Shown here: positions 1 through 6,800 of the stretch, piece after piece
Numbering within the stretch: position 1 is the first letter of the stretch
Layout of the letters: every line of letters starts with the position of its first letter
Assembly (NCBI GenBank): GCA_002454845.1
Contig: DKJQ01000053.1
Location: 1 to 15,250, forward strand
DNA: 15,250 nt
Direction of reading: 5' to 3'
From: Ignavibacteria bacterium UBA6688
GTDB lineage: Bacteria; Bacteroidota; Ignavibacteria; UBA10030
Translations under genes and position numbers: made by a program
The notes under the pieces: model-generated
Databases searched by the model: none
The model's input: the letters and a program-made list of their open reading frames with translations, nothing else
What the model was told of the DNA's origin: nothing

Positions 1-58
1 TGCGCCGGATAATTTTGCAGTTGTCGCAGATCTTCTTTACGGATGAACGGACTTTCAT
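1..58 (-). CDS. rpmJ: 50S ribosomal protein L36 (partial, 3' end outside window)
   Basis: Only the first 19 codons are inside the window, reading MKVRSSVKKICDNCKIIRR. This matches the start of the L36 family (MKVRASVKKICxxCKxIRR). L36 is a very small zinc-ribbon protein of the large subunit that binds 23S rRNA. The first cysteine pair (C11 and C14) is present, so this is the zinc-binding form; the second pair would lie beyond the left edge. The ATG is at 58-56, with AAAGGAA at 70-64 as a ribosome binding site five bases upstream. It follows infA by 34 bases, the usual infA-rpmJ order. In relatives rpsM, rpsK, rpsD and rpoA tend to follow, but they are out of view. Confidence 0.93.
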   Translation of the reverse strand, partial: MKVRSSVKKICDNCKIIRR

Positions 59-92
59 TGCTGTTCCTTTGACCGATAGACGACGGTCGCTC

Positions 93-311
93 TTATTTGT
101 AGCGGTACGTGATTCTGCCCTTGGTAAGATCGTAGGGGGACATCTCAACCGTCACCCGGTCCCCAACGAGAATCTTGATAAAGTGCATCCTCATCTTACC
201 CGAAATATGGGCCAGAATTTCATGCCCGTTATCCAACTTCACCCGGAACGTTGCGTTCGGCAACGTTTCGGTGATGACGCCATCAATTTTAATCGGGCCT
301 TGTTTTGCCAT
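93..311 (-). CDS. infA: Translation initiation factor IF-1
   Basis: This is a 72-residue protein, the standard IF-1 length. IF-1 is a single S1-like OB fold that binds the A site of the 30S subunit and assists IF-2 and IF-3 during initiation. Family hallmarks are visible: MAKQGPIKIDG at the start, ETLPNATFRVKLDNGHE in the middle, AHISGKMR, and the C-terminal block SPYDLTKGRITYRYK. It starts eight bases after the map stop codon, and I see no good Shine-Dalgarno sequence in front of it, so translation is probably coupled to map. The neighbours map and rpmJ are those expected for an spc-type operon end. Confidence 0.98.
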   Translation of the reverse strand: MAKQGPIKIDGVITETLPNATFRVKLDNGHEILAHISGKMRMHFIKILVGDRVTVEMSPYDLTKGRITYRYK

Positions 312-319
312 GCAATTCG

Positions 320-1078
320 TTACTGTGTCAGGATCTCGGCTTTGCCGTTGAGAATCGCTATCGTGTGTTCATAATGGGCCGACGGGCTTCCGTCCAATGT
401 CAGAATCGTCCAGCCGTCCCGTGCAACTGTCACTTCCCACCCGCCTGCATTCACCATCGGCTCGATGGCAAGTGTCATCCCCTCTTTCAGCCTGGTCCCC
501 GTTCCCGGTTTCCCGTAGTTTGGGACCGCCGGTTCTTCGTGCAGCGATTTCCCGACGCCGTGTCCCACCAAATCCCTCACCACCGAATATCCCCTCGCCT
601 CAATATATTCCTGGATAGCCCAGGAGATGTCGTGCACCTTGTTCCCGACAACTGCCTTCTCAATTCCCCTGTAAAGCGCCTCCTCCGTTGTCTTCAGAAG
701 ATCCTGCTTGCTCAGGGACAACATACCGATGGGAAAGGAAGCAGCCCCATCTCCATACCACCCTTCCTTCTTGACACCGACGTCGATGGAAAGGATCTCC
801 CCCTCTTGCAACTCGCGTTTCCCCGGGATGCCATGGACGACCTCATTGTCAATCGAGGTGCACAGGGTGGCCGGGAAGGGGTTGTTCTTCCCCTGGCCAT
901 ATCCCTTGAACGCCGGAATTCCCCCCATCGATCGTATGTACTCCTCCGCCATCCGGTCCAGGTGCAGGGTCGTGACACCCGGCCTGGCTTGCGCGCCGAC
1001 GAGCTTCAACACGTCGGCTACAATCTTGGAACTTTCACGGATACACTCAATCTCTTCTGTCGTTTTGAGGCAAACCAT
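320..1078 (-). CDS. map: Type I methionine aminopeptidase
   Basis: The 252-residue protein is a pita-bread-fold metalloprotease that removes the initiator methionine from nascent chains at the ribosome. All five metal ligands of the family can be placed: D99 and D110 (SIDVG, YGDGA), H173 (VGHGVG), E206 (AIEPMVNAGG) and E237 (HYEHT). The catalytic-pocket histidines H82 (EVVHGIP) and H180 (LHEEP) are also present. There is no N-terminal SH3 or zinc-finger extension, so this is the short type Ia form. Between FKGY and FPATLC it carries about five more residues (GQGKNNP) than I recall for well-known MAPs. The gene starts 12 bases after the secY stop; no adk lies between them, unlike the arrangement in Firmicutes. 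Confidence 0.98.
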   Translation of the reverse strand: MVCLKTTEEIECIRESSKIVADVLKLVGAQARPGVTTLHLDRMAEEYIRSMGGIPAFKGYGQGKNNPFPATLCTSIDNEVVHGIPGKRELQEGEILSIDVGVKKEGWYGDGAASFPIGMLSLSKQDLLKTTEEALYRGIEKAVVGNKVHDISWAIQEYIEARGYSVVRDLVGHGVGKSLHEEPAVPNYGKPGTGTRLKEGMTLAIEPMVNAGGWEVTVARDGWTILTLDGSPSAHYEHTIAILNGKAEILTQ

Positions 1079-1090
1079 GGAAGTGAGAGC

Positions 1091-2428
1091 CTATCCTCTC
1101 CGTCCCCTCAATTTCCCGCTCTTCATAAACCCGTCATAGTGACGCATCAGCAGGTGCGACTCGATCTGCTGCAGCGTATCGAGTGCAACGCCAACGATAA
1201 TCAGCAAGCTGGTCCCCCCGAAAAACGACGCAAAACTCGGTGCCACCCCGATCTTCATCATCAACGTCGGAAGGATGGCTACGATCGCGAGGAAGATCGA
1301 ACCAGGAAGGGTGATCTTCGTGAGGATATTGTCGACAAACTCCGCCGTATGGGTCCCCGGGCGAATACCGGGAATGAACCCTCCCTGCTTTTTCATGTTA
1401 TCCGCGACATCCTTCGGGTTGAAGGCGATCGCCGTATAAAAGTAGGTGAAGAAGACGATCACCAGACCGTAGACGATCGAATAGGTCCAGGAATCATAAC
1501 TGAACCAGTCGCTGGACAACGTCTCGACAAACTCGCTCTCCGGGAAAAAGGAGAAAATAATCTGCGGTACGAACATGATCGCCTGGGCAAAGATAATGGG
1601 CATGACACCCGCGGTATTCACGCGCAAGGGGATGTATTGTGTCACGCCGCCGTATACCTTCCGCCCGATTACCCGCTTGGCATATTGCACCGGAATGCGT
1701 CGCGTCCCCTGTGTCACCAGCACGACACCGGCAACGATAAAGCCGATGAGGACCAGGATGACGAGCTCGATAATAATATTGCGCCCTGCAAGAACCAGCT
1801 GGTACTCATCCAGGACGGAATGCGGGAACCGTGCAACGATGCCGATAAAGATAATGAGGGATATCCCGTTGCCGATTCCGCGCTCGGTGATCTGTTCCCC
1901 CAGCCACATCATGAAGACCGTTCCGGCGGTCAGGATGATGATGGTGCTGATCGCAAACCCGATCCCCTGGACCGCTTCGGGAACGATCGGACCCGCCTGC
2001 GTCACCGTGCTTTGAAGCTTGATCACCACGCCACTTGCCTGGAGCAAGGAGATACCCACCGTGCCGTACCGGGTATACTGGGTGATCTTCTTCCTGCCGT
2101 CCTCCCCCTCTTTCTGCAGTTTCTGAAAGTACGGGACAACGGCCCCCAGCAATTGGATGACGATCGAGGCGCTGATGTACGGCATGATGCCCAGCGCAAA
2201 CACCGCCGCGTTGCTGAACGCTCCACCGACAAACAGGTCGTACAGTCCGAATAGCGTCCCTTGGGAAGAGTCGCGGATAGTATCGGCCAACAGGCCAGCG
2301 TCGACACCCGGAAGGGTGATATGAGAGCCTATCCGCACCACGACGAGAATGGCCGCCGTAAAGAGCAACCGGTCCCGCAGTTCCTGGATCTTAAAAATAT
2401 TGGTAAAGGTCTCTGTGAGTTTGCTCAT
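1091..2428 (-). CDS. secY: Protein translocase subunit SecY
   Basis: The 445-residue multispanning membrane protein is the channel core of the SecYEG translocon, which moves unfolded proteins across or into the inner membrane. The length and the spread of about ten hydrophobic segments fit the family. Visible family blocks include the first membrane segment after ELRDRLLFTAAILVVVRIG, ALGIMPYISASIVIQLL in the second, GEQITERGIGNGIS, the basic cytosolic loop with RRIPVQYAKR, IPLRVNTAGVMPIIFAQA, and GGFIPGIRPG before the last segments. The basic tail ends RGRRG. The start codon overlaps the rplO stop as ATGA, so translation is probably coupled. An AAGGA lies directly against the ATG, too close to act as a normal binding site. 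Confidence 0.99.
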   Translation of the reverse strand: MSKLTETFTNIFKIQELRDRLLFTAAILVVVRIGSHITLPGVDAGLLADTIRDSSQGTLFGLYDLFVGGAFSNAAVFALGIMPYISASIVIQLLGAVVPYFQKLQKEGEDGRKKITQYTRYGTVGISLLQASGVVIKLQSTVTQAGPIVPEAVQGIGFAISTIIILTAGTVFMMWLGEQITERGIGNGISLIIFIGIVARFPHSVLDEYQLVLAGRNIIIELVILVLIGFIVAGVVLVTQGTRRIPVQYAKRVIGRKVYGGVTQYIPLRVNTAGVMPIIFAQAIMFVPQIIFSFFPESEFVETLSSDWFSYDSWTYSIVYGLVIVFFTYFYTAIAFNPKDVADNMKKQGGFIPGIRPGTHTAEFVDNILTKITLPGSIFLAIVAILPTLMMKIGVAPSFASFFGGTSLLIIVGVALDTLQQIESHLLMRHYDGFMKSGKLRGRRG

Positions 2429-2907
2429 TCCTTCTTTTGCTCTTTCGCGAGAAGGGTAGCTTTGCCCCCGGCCGCCTCAATCTTCGCGATCGCCGATTTG
2501 CTGAATGCATGGGCGGTCACCTCCAACTTGGTCTTCAGCTCGCCGTTCCCTAAAATTTTCACCGGTTCATGTTTCTTGGATATCATACCAGCCTTGAACA
2601 ACGATTCGGGGGTCACGACCCCCGCCAGATTTTTCGCGGTGGCGGCAGCCTCCAGGGTCTCGACATTGATCCCCTGGTACTCGATCCGATTCCGCGGTTT
2701 GAATCCGAACTTGGGAATGCGGCGCGACAACGGCATCTGCCCGCCTTCAAACCAGAGCTTAAACTTGTGTCCCGACCGGGACTTGGCTCCCTTGTGTCCC
2801 TTGGTCGCAGTTCCGCCATGCCCGGAACCCTGTCCACGGCCGATCCGCTTGGTCTTTCTGCGCGATCCTTTGGCCGGAGTCAAATTACTGAGAACATTCT
2901 TTGCCAT
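2425..2907 (-). CDS. rplO: 50S ribosomal protein L15
   Basis: The 160-residue protein is L15, a large-subunit assembly protein with a long basic N-terminal arm reaching into 23S rRNA. Diagnostic features are the glycine-rich arm GRGQGSGHGGTATKGHKGAKSRSG near residues 23-46, FEGGQMPLSRRIPKFGF, and a globular C-terminal half with VTAHAFSKSAIAKIEAAGG. It lies between rpmD and secY, the standard spc order. The stop codon TGA overlaps the secY ATG by four bases. A 57-base spacer separates it from rpmD, and AAAAGGG sits upstream of the ATG. The C-terminus ends in a short Lys/Glu/Gln tail. Confidence 0.98.
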   Translation of the reverse strand: MAKNVLSNLTPAKGSRRKTKRIGRGQGSGHGGTATKGHKGAKSRSGHKFKLWFEGGQMPLSRRIPKFGFKPRNRIEYQGINVETLEAAATAKNLAGVVTPESLFKAGMISKKHEPVKILGNGELKTKLEVTAHAFSKSAIAKIEAAGGKATLLAKEQKKE

Positions 2908-2964
2908 TGCTAACCCTTTTCTGAGCGGCTCCCGACGACGGTCATCGTGAGAGTCCGGAAAATA

Positions 2965-3156
2965 TTATTGCACTTCTTCGACGAGCACGAGGTGACGCAC
3001 GACGTTGATCATCCCGCGGATTTGCGGAGTATCGTTCTTGACCACGAAATAATTCGGGCGACCGAGTCCCAGCGCCTCGATGGTCCGCTTGTGATTCTCC
3101 AACTGGTCGATCACGCTTCCCGTTTGTGTGATTTTGATTTTTTTCACTTCTGACAT
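2965..3156 (-). CDS. rpmD: 50S ribosomal protein L30
   Basis: The 63-residue protein is bacterial L30, a small ferredoxin-like-fold protein of the large subunit near 5S rRNA. It has the family pattern: KIKITQTGSVI, a lysine-rich turn, TIEALGLGRPNYFVVKND and PQIRGMINVVRHLV. L30 is missing in some bacterial lineages, so its presence is a small taxonomic clue. It starts 12 bases after the rpsE stop. The sequence TAAGGCGG, overlapping the rpsE stop codon, may serve as its ribosome binding site. Confidence 0.97.
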   Translation of the reverse strand: MSEVKKIKITQTGSVIDQLENHKRTIEALGLGRPNYFVVKNDTPQIRGMINVVRHLVLVEEVQ

Positions 3157-3168
3157 GACGAGTCCGCC

Positions 3169-3675
3169 TTAGTTCTGGTGGAACAATTCCTGCAATGTGC
3201 TTCCCCTGCGATCGGCAACTGTTCTCGCGTCCGAAAGACTCAGCAGCGCCTGCATGGTGGCCTTCACCACGTTATGCGGGTTGGAGGACCCCATCTGCTT
3301 CGTCAGGATATCTTTGACCCCAGCCGACTCGAGCACCGCGCGTACGCCGCCGCCGGCGATCATGCCGGTGCCGGGGGAGGCGGGCTTCAACAACACTTTC
3401 CCCGCTCCGAACTTGCCGAGCACCTCATGCGCGATGGTCCCCTTGGAGATCAAAACCGTCACGACGTTCTTCTTTGCATCGTCCACGCCTTTGGAAATCG
3501 CATCGGCCACTTCGTTCGCCTTCCCGAGTCCGACTCCCACATGCCCGTTGCCGTCGCCAACAACCACGATGGCGTTGAAGCTGAACCGGCGTCCCCCCTT
3601 CACCACCTTCGCGACACGGTTAATGTGGACCAATCGTTCCTTCAGTTCGAGTTCGCCTGCTTTAATCTTTGCCAT
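3169..3675 (-). CDS. rpsE: 30S ribosomal protein S5
   Basis: The 168-residue protein is S5, a 30S protein near the mRNA entry site that affects decoding accuracy. The N-terminal double-stranded RNA-binding-like domain shows INRVAKVVKGGRRFSFNAIV (about residues 18-37) and GHVGVGLGKANEV. The C-terminal domain has PGTGMIAGGGVRAVLE (101-116) and ends in the usual short helix LQELF. It lies 32 bases after rplR and 12 bases before rpmD. The binding site is weak (AAAGAG close to the ATG), in contrast to the strong sites of rplR and rplF. Confidence 0.98.
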   Translation of the reverse strand: MAKIKAGELELKERLVHINRVAKVVKGGRRFSFNAIVVVGDGNGHVGVGLGKANEVADAISKGVDDAKKNVVTVLISKGTIAHEVLGKFGAGKVLLKPASPGTGMIAGGGVRAVLESAGVKDILTKQMGSSNPHNVVKATMQALLSLSDARTVADRRGSTLQELFHQN

Positions 3676-3707
3676 GGATCTCTTTGTTGGGTGTTGATGC
3701 CTGTCGT

Positions 3708-4076
3708 TTAGAATTTGAGACCTGCCTCGCGAGCACCGTCTGCAACGGCCTTCACGCGACCGTGGTACAGGTACCCGTTACGGTCATAGACAACGTGTTG
3801 AATGTTTTTTTCGAGAGCCTTCTTTGCGGTGAACACGCCGACGATCTTCGCGACGTCCTTTGGGGACGAGCCGTCCTTCAGACCCTGGCGGACATCTTTC
3901 GAAAGCGTCGAGGCGGAAACCAGCGTCCTGCCGCTGGTGTCGTCGATGATCTGCGCATAGATGTGCTTGCCGCTCCGGTACACGGTAAAACGCGGGCATT
4001 CTGTCGTTCCCGAGATTTTCTTCCGGATGCTGGCTTTCTTTTTCTGCCAACGCTGCTGCTTATTTGAGTTAATCAT
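3708..4076 (-). CDS. rplR: 50S ribosomal protein L18
   Basis: The 122-residue protein is L18, which with L5 brings 5S rRNA into the large subunit. Recognised features are the basic N-terminal arm (SNKQQRWQKKKASIRKKI), PRFTVYRSGKHIYAQIIDD, and the C-terminal block VVYDRNGYLYHGRVKAVADG followed by AREAGLKF. The ATG at 4076 is preceded by AAGGAG at a ten-base spacing. A 59-base spacer separates it from rplF. The neighbours rplF and rpsE are in standard spc order. Confidence 0.98.
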   Translation of the reverse strand: MINSNKQQRWQKKKASIRKKISGTTECPRFTVYRSGKHIYAQIIDDTSGRTLVSASTLSKDVRQGLKDGSSPKDVAKIVGVFTAKKALEKNIQHVVYDRNGYLYHGRVKAVADGAREAGLKF

Positions 4077-4135
4077 AGACTTTCACTCCTTGGATGGGGC
4101 GCATCATAGAACCCGCCGGGATGCTCCGCTCCGAA

Positions 4136-4684
4136 TTACTTGGCCCCCGTTGCAGCAGCCTTGCCTGCCTTGCGACGGATGTATTCTCCTTCGTACTTCA
4201 CTCCCTTGCCCTTGTAGGGCTCGGGCGGACGGAAGGAGCGGATCTTCGCAGCAACCAATCCGACCAGCTGCTTGTCGATCCCGGAGATGACGATGTTCGT
4301 CTGAGAAGGCGTCTCCAGTGTCACTCCCTCCGGGGGACCAAACACGATCGGGTGCGAGTAGCCGAGGAGCAGCTGCAACTTTTTCCCCTTCATCTCCGCA
4401 CGGTACCCTACGCCCACGATCTCCAGCTTGCGAGAATATCCCTGTGTGACACCGTTGACCATGTTCTGGATTAGCGCCCGCCAGAGTCCATGCAGCGCCC
4501 GATTCTGTTTTTCGTCGGAACTGCGGGTGACCTGGAGCTCGGACTGGCCGACCTCAAAACTGATCGAGGGATGGAGCCGCGCGGAAAGTTCCCCTTTGGG
4601 GCCCTTCACCACAATCGACCCATCCTTCTTGGTGATGTTGACGCCCTTTGTAATCTGAATTGGCTTGCGACCTATGCGTGACAC
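4136..4684 (-). CDS. rplF: 50S ribosomal protein L6 (GTG start)
   Basis: The 182-residue protein is L6, a two-domain large-subunit protein close to the sarcin-ricin loop and the elongation factor binding region. Family blocks are SRIGRKPIQITKGV at the start, VKGPKGELS, GYSRKLEIVGVGYRAEMKGK at the domain junction, and the C-terminal signature PEPYKGKGVKYEGEYIRRKAG. I chose the GTG at 4684-4682 because L6 proteins begin (M)SRIGxxPI and because a strong GGAGGAG lies eight bases upstream. An in-frame ATG at 4750 would run back into rpsH, add 22 unrelated residues and lack family support. It starts 16 bases after rpsH. Confidence 0.97.
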   Translation of the reverse strand: MSRIGRKPIQITKGVNITKKDGSIVVKGPKGELSARLHPSISFEVGQSELQVTRSSDEKQNRALHGLWRALIQNMVNGVTQGYSRKLEIVGVGYRAEMKGKKLQLLLGYSHPIVFGPPEGVTLETPSQTNIVISGIDKQLVGLVAAKIRSFRPPEPYKGKGVKYEGEYIRRKAGKAAATGAK

Positions 4685-4692
4685 GTTCGACT

Positions 4693-4699
4693 CTCCTCC
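4693..4699 (-). promoter_or_regulatory. Ribosome binding site of rplF
   Basis: GGAGGAG on the minus strand is one of the strongest Shine-Dalgarno matches in the window. It lies eight bases before the GTG at 4684 and decides that start over the ATG at 4750. Confidence 0.9.
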
Positions 4700-4700
4700 A

Positions 4701-5096
4701 TTACCAAATATACGCGAGAACTTCACCACCGACATGTTCTTTGCGTGCACGGTGATCCGTCATGACCCCTTTCGACGTCGAGACGATCGCGACGCCGAGT
4801 CCGCCGAGCACGCGGGGCAGTTCACCCGCAGGCCGGTAGAGACGGATACCGGGGCGACTCACCCGGCGCAGGCCGGAGATGACAGTTTTCCCGTTATTGT
4901 ATTTCAAATGGATGCGCAACACTCCCTGCTTCCCATCGCTGAGGAGGGTGAAGTTCGAAATAAACTTCTCATCCAGCAGAATCTGCGTGATCGCTTTCTT
5001 CAGATTGGATGCGGGAATGTCGACCCGTTTATGTTTTGCCTTGGCGGCGTTCCGTACTCGTGTCAGGAAATCCGCTACCGGATCAGTCATGGACAT
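4701..5096 (-). CDS. rpsH: 30S ribosomal protein S8
   Basis: The 131-residue protein is S8, a central-domain assembly protein of the 30S subunit that binds 16S rRNA helix 21. In E. coli it also represses the spc operon by binding mRNA near the L5 start. The N-terminus MSMTDPVADFLTRVRNA and the C-terminal signature VSTSKGVMTDHRARKEHVGG followed by EVLAYIW match the family. I chose the first of two close ATGs (5096 rather than 5090) because AGGAG lies ten bases before it. An upstream in-frame ATG at 5228 would overlap rpsN and give a 44-residue extension foreign to S8. The spacer to rpsN is 37 bases. Confidence 0.97.
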   Translation of the reverse strand: MSMTDPVADFLTRVRNAAKAKHKRVDIPASNLKKAITQILLDEKFISNFTLLSDGKQGVLRIHLKYNNGKTVISGLRRVSRPGIRLYRPAGELPRVLGGLGVAIVSTSKGVMTDHRARKEHVGGEVLAYIW

Positions 5097-5106
5097 CGAT
5101 TGAACT

Positions 5107-5111
5107 CTCCT
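5107..5111 (-). promoter_or_regulatory. Ribosome binding site of rpsH
   Basis: AGGAG (within TTAGGAGAG) on the minus strand lies ten bases before the ATG at 5096 and sixteen before the ATG at 5090. This favours the MSMTDP start. Confidence 0.85.
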
Positions 5112-5133
5112 AAGATAATTGCACCGAACATCT

Positions 5134-5319
5134 TTACCAGCTGGCCTTGCGGACGCCCGGAATCTTGCCGTCCAGCGCCAGATTTCTGAAGCAAATACGA
5201 CAGATGCCGAACTTCCGGAAATATGCACGCGGCCTGCCGCAAATATTACACCGGTTGTGCTGGCTGACCTTATGCTTCGGTGTCCGTTTGGACTTTACAA
5301 TGCTTGCTAAGCGTGCCAA
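5134..5319 (-). CDS. rpsN: 30S ribosomal protein S14, zinc-binding type (TTG start)
   Basis: The 61-residue protein is the short, zinc-binding form of S14 in the 30S head. The zinc knuckle C24-x2-C27-x12-C40-x2-C43 is intact (CNIC...CRIC), and the ending DGKIPGVRKASW is the family signature. I place the start at the TTG at 5319-5317 because it gives MARLASIVKSKRTPK, the expected S14Z beginning, and the exact usual length of 61. AAAAGGAG ends five bases upstream. The nearest in-frame ATG, at 5370, would overlap rplE by 29 bases and add 17 unrelated residues. The gene sits between rplE and rpsH as in most spc operons. Confidence 0.96.
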   Translation of the reverse strand: MARLASIVKSKRTPKHKVSQHNRCNICGRPRAYFRKFGICRICFRNLALDGKIPGVRKASW

Positions 5320-5324
5320 CGAGG

Positions 5325-5332
5325 CTCCTTTT
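5325..5332 (-). promoter_or_regulatory. Ribosome binding site of rpsN
   Basis: AAAAGGAG on the minus strand lies in the 22-base rplE-rpsN spacer, five bases before the TTG at 5319. It supports that start over the ATG at 5370 inside rplE. Confidence 0.85.
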
Positions 5333-5341
5333 GCGTTAATG

Positions 5342-6043
5342 TTATGCTGCTGTTGCCGTTTCGAGCACATCCTGCCGTTTGACGAACGGCAGTCCGAGCG
5401 CTTTCAACAATTCGTACGCCTCTGCATCAGTCCTGGCGGTCGTGACGAAGGTGACATCCATTCCGCTGATGCGCGTGACTTTGTCGACGTCGATCTCCGG
5501 AAAGATGATCTGCTCTTTGATCCCCAGCGTGTAGTTGCCCCGTCCGTCGAATGACTTGTCCGAGACGCCGCGGAAGTCTCGCACGCGTGGAAGCGCAATG
5601 CTGATCAGCCGGTCCAGGAACTCGTACATCTGCGCCCGCCGCAGCGTGACGCGACACCCGATCGGGAGGTCCTCCCGGAGTTTGAAATTGGAGATCGCCT
5701 TCTTGGACTTCGTGATGGCAACCTTTTGGCCGGTGATGGTCTCGAGCTCCTTCACCGCCACGTCCAGAATCTTCGGATCCTGCGTCGCCATCCCGACACC
5801 GACGTTCACGGCGATCTTCTCAAGCCTCGGGACCTGCATCACGCTCTTGTACTGGAACCGCTTCATTAATTGCGGGATCACATCCTTCTTGTACTGCAGG
5901 AATAACCGGGCTGGTGCTCCCGCCTCACGGGTAACTCCCCCCTGTTTCTTCGCGGCTCCCTCGCCCCCCTTTTTTTCCTTCTTCGCTGCTTTCTCCTGGC
6001 GGGCGGGTTCGTCGACTTTCTTGTGTTCTTTATCCTTGGCCAT
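5342..6043 (-). CDS. rplE: 50S ribosomal protein L5 with N-terminal Lys-rich extension
   Basis: The 233-residue protein is L5, which binds 5S rRNA and contacts the P-site tRNA. The conserved core starts near residue 46 (RLFLQYKKDVIPQLMKRFQY) and continues with SVMQVPRLEKIAVNVGVG, TKSKKAISNFKLRE, PIGCRVTLR and the C-terminal ISGMDVTFVTTARTDAEA. The core alone is close to the usual size of about 180 residues. The first roughly 45 residues are extra: low-complexity and highly charged, with 11 lysines in the first 33 residues, probably disordered. GGAGAAG nine bases upstream of the ATG at 6043 supports this start, so the tail appears to be genuinely translated. It starts 34 bases after the rplX stop. 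Confidence 0.97.
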   Translation of the reverse strand: MAKDKEHKKVDEPARQEKAAKKEKKGGEGAAKKQGGVTREAGAPARLFLQYKKDVIPQLMKRFQYKSVMQVPRLEKIAVNVGVGMATQDPKILDVAVKELETITGQKVAITKSKKAISNFKLREDLPIGCRVTLRRAQMYEFLDRLISIALPRVRDFRGVSDKSFDGRGNYTLGIKEQIIFPEIDVDKVTRISGMDVTFVTTARTDAEAYELLKALGLPFVKRQDVLETATAA

Positions 6044-6077
6044 ATTCCGTTACTTCTCCCAGACGTGAGACAGCATC

Positions 6078-6401
6078 TTAAAACATTTCGTTGGTCCGAC
6101 GCGAGATCCGCATTTTCTTCTTCTTGCCGGTTGTTGCGTCGGTGACATACTTGTACCCGACACGGGTCGGTTCGCTCGTCTTCGGGTCGACCACCATGAC
6201 GTTCGATACATGGATGGCCCCTTCCTTCTGGAGGATGCCCCCCTGGGGATTCTTCTGCGAGGCGCGGGTGTGGCGCTTCACGATGTTGACCCCTTCCACA
6301 ATGACGCGGTTTGTTTCCGGGAACACCTTCAGGACCTTGCCTTGCTTCCCTTTGAAGTTTCCGGAGATAATCACAACGGTATCGTTTTTATGAACGTGCA
6401 T
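6078..6401 (-). CDS. rplX: 50S ribosomal protein L24
   Basis: The 107-residue protein is L24, an assembly initiator of the large subunit located near the exit tunnel. The KOW motif is visible near the start (VHKNDTVVIISGNFKGKQGK), followed by VIVEGVNIVKRHTR, NPQGGI and EGAIHVSNV. I place the start at the ATG at 6401-6399, seven bases after AAAGGA. A TTG two codons upstream would sit only one base from that site and is unlikely. It follows rplN by 14 bases, in the order rplN-rplX-rplE typical of spc operons. Confidence 0.97.
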   Translation of the reverse strand: MHVHKNDTVVIISGNFKGKQGKVLKVFPETNRVIVEGVNIVKRHTRASQKNPQGGILQKEGAIHVSNVMVVDPKTSEPTRVGYKYVTDATTGKKKKMRISRRTNEMF

Positions 6402-6408
6402 ACCCAAT

Positions 6409-6414
6409 TCCTTT
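6409..6414 (-). promoter_or_regulatory. Ribosome binding site of rplX
   Basis: AAAGGA on the minus strand lies in the rplN-rplX spacer, seven bases before the ATG at 6401 but one base from the alternative TTG at 6407. It therefore selects the ATG. Confidence 0.85.
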
Positions 6415-6415
6415 G

Positions 6416-6784
6416 TTAGAGCACCTCGGGTGCCAACGAGACGATTTTCATAAACTGGCGCTCGCGCAATTCACGGGCAACCGGCCCGAAGATGCGCGTC
6501 CCCCGCGGCTCGCCCTGTTGGTTCAGCAACACCACGGCGTTCTCATCAAAGCGGATGAAGGAGCCGTCCTTCCTTCCAACCTCTTTTCTTGTCCGAACAA
6601 CCACCGCGCGGGACACCTCCCCCTTCTTGACGGGGGCACCGGGAATGGCGGTTTTGACGGAAACAACCACAAGATCTCCCACGGACGCATACCTCTTGTC
6701 ATGACCGCCCAGCACGCGGATGCACCGGACTTTCTTGGCGCCGGAATTATCGGCAACGACTAAATTCGTTTCTTCCTGAATCAT
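6416..6784 (-). CDS. rplN: 50S ribosomal protein L14
   Basis: The 122-residue protein has exactly the common L14 length. L14 is a beta-barrel protein on the subunit interface that forms a bridge to 16S rRNA and neighbours L19. Signature blocks are MIQEETNLVVADNSGAKKV, the C-terminal-half block FDENAVVLLNQQGEPRGTRI, and FGPVARELRERQFMKIVSLA. It opens the spc part of the cluster, 43 bases after rpsQ. GGAG eight bases before the ATG is the likely binding site. A perfect seven-pair hairpin lies just upstream in the spacer and is listed separately. Confidence 0.99.
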   Translation of the reverse strand: MIQEETNLVVADNSGAKKVRCIRVLGGHDKRYASVGDLVVVSVKTAIPGAPVKKGEVSRAVVVRTRKEVGRKDGSFIRFDENAVVLLNQQGEPRGTRIFGPVARELRERQFMKIVSLAPEVL

Positions 6785-6800
6785 GATTGGGACTCCGGGG

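Noticed and set aside
1085..1100. GAGAG/CTCTC five-pair hairpin around the secY stop codon
   Set aside because: The stem is only five pairs and cannot be told from chance, unlike the nine-pair rplC case.
305..2254. A 649-codon open frame on the plus strand opposite map and secY
   Set aside because: It is fully antisense to two certain genes, its protein has low-complexity, His/Arg/Asp-rich composition with no domain, and such frames arise from codon bias of the true strand. The same applies to plus-strand frames at 12505-13518 (opposite tuf) and 13921-14862 (opposite fusA).
2920..2960. Imperfect inverted repeat in the rpmD-rplO spacer
   Set aside because: The pairing needs several mismatches and bulges and has no T run, so it is not supported as a terminator or control element.
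4685..4750. Longer rplF starting at the ATG at 4750
   Set aside because: It would overlap the end of rpsH and add 22 residues not found in L6, while GGAGGAG points to the GTG at 4684.
5097..5228. Longer rpsH starting at the ATG at 5228
   Set aside because: It would overlap rpsN and add 44 residues unlike S8; AGGAG and the MSMTDP start fix 5096.
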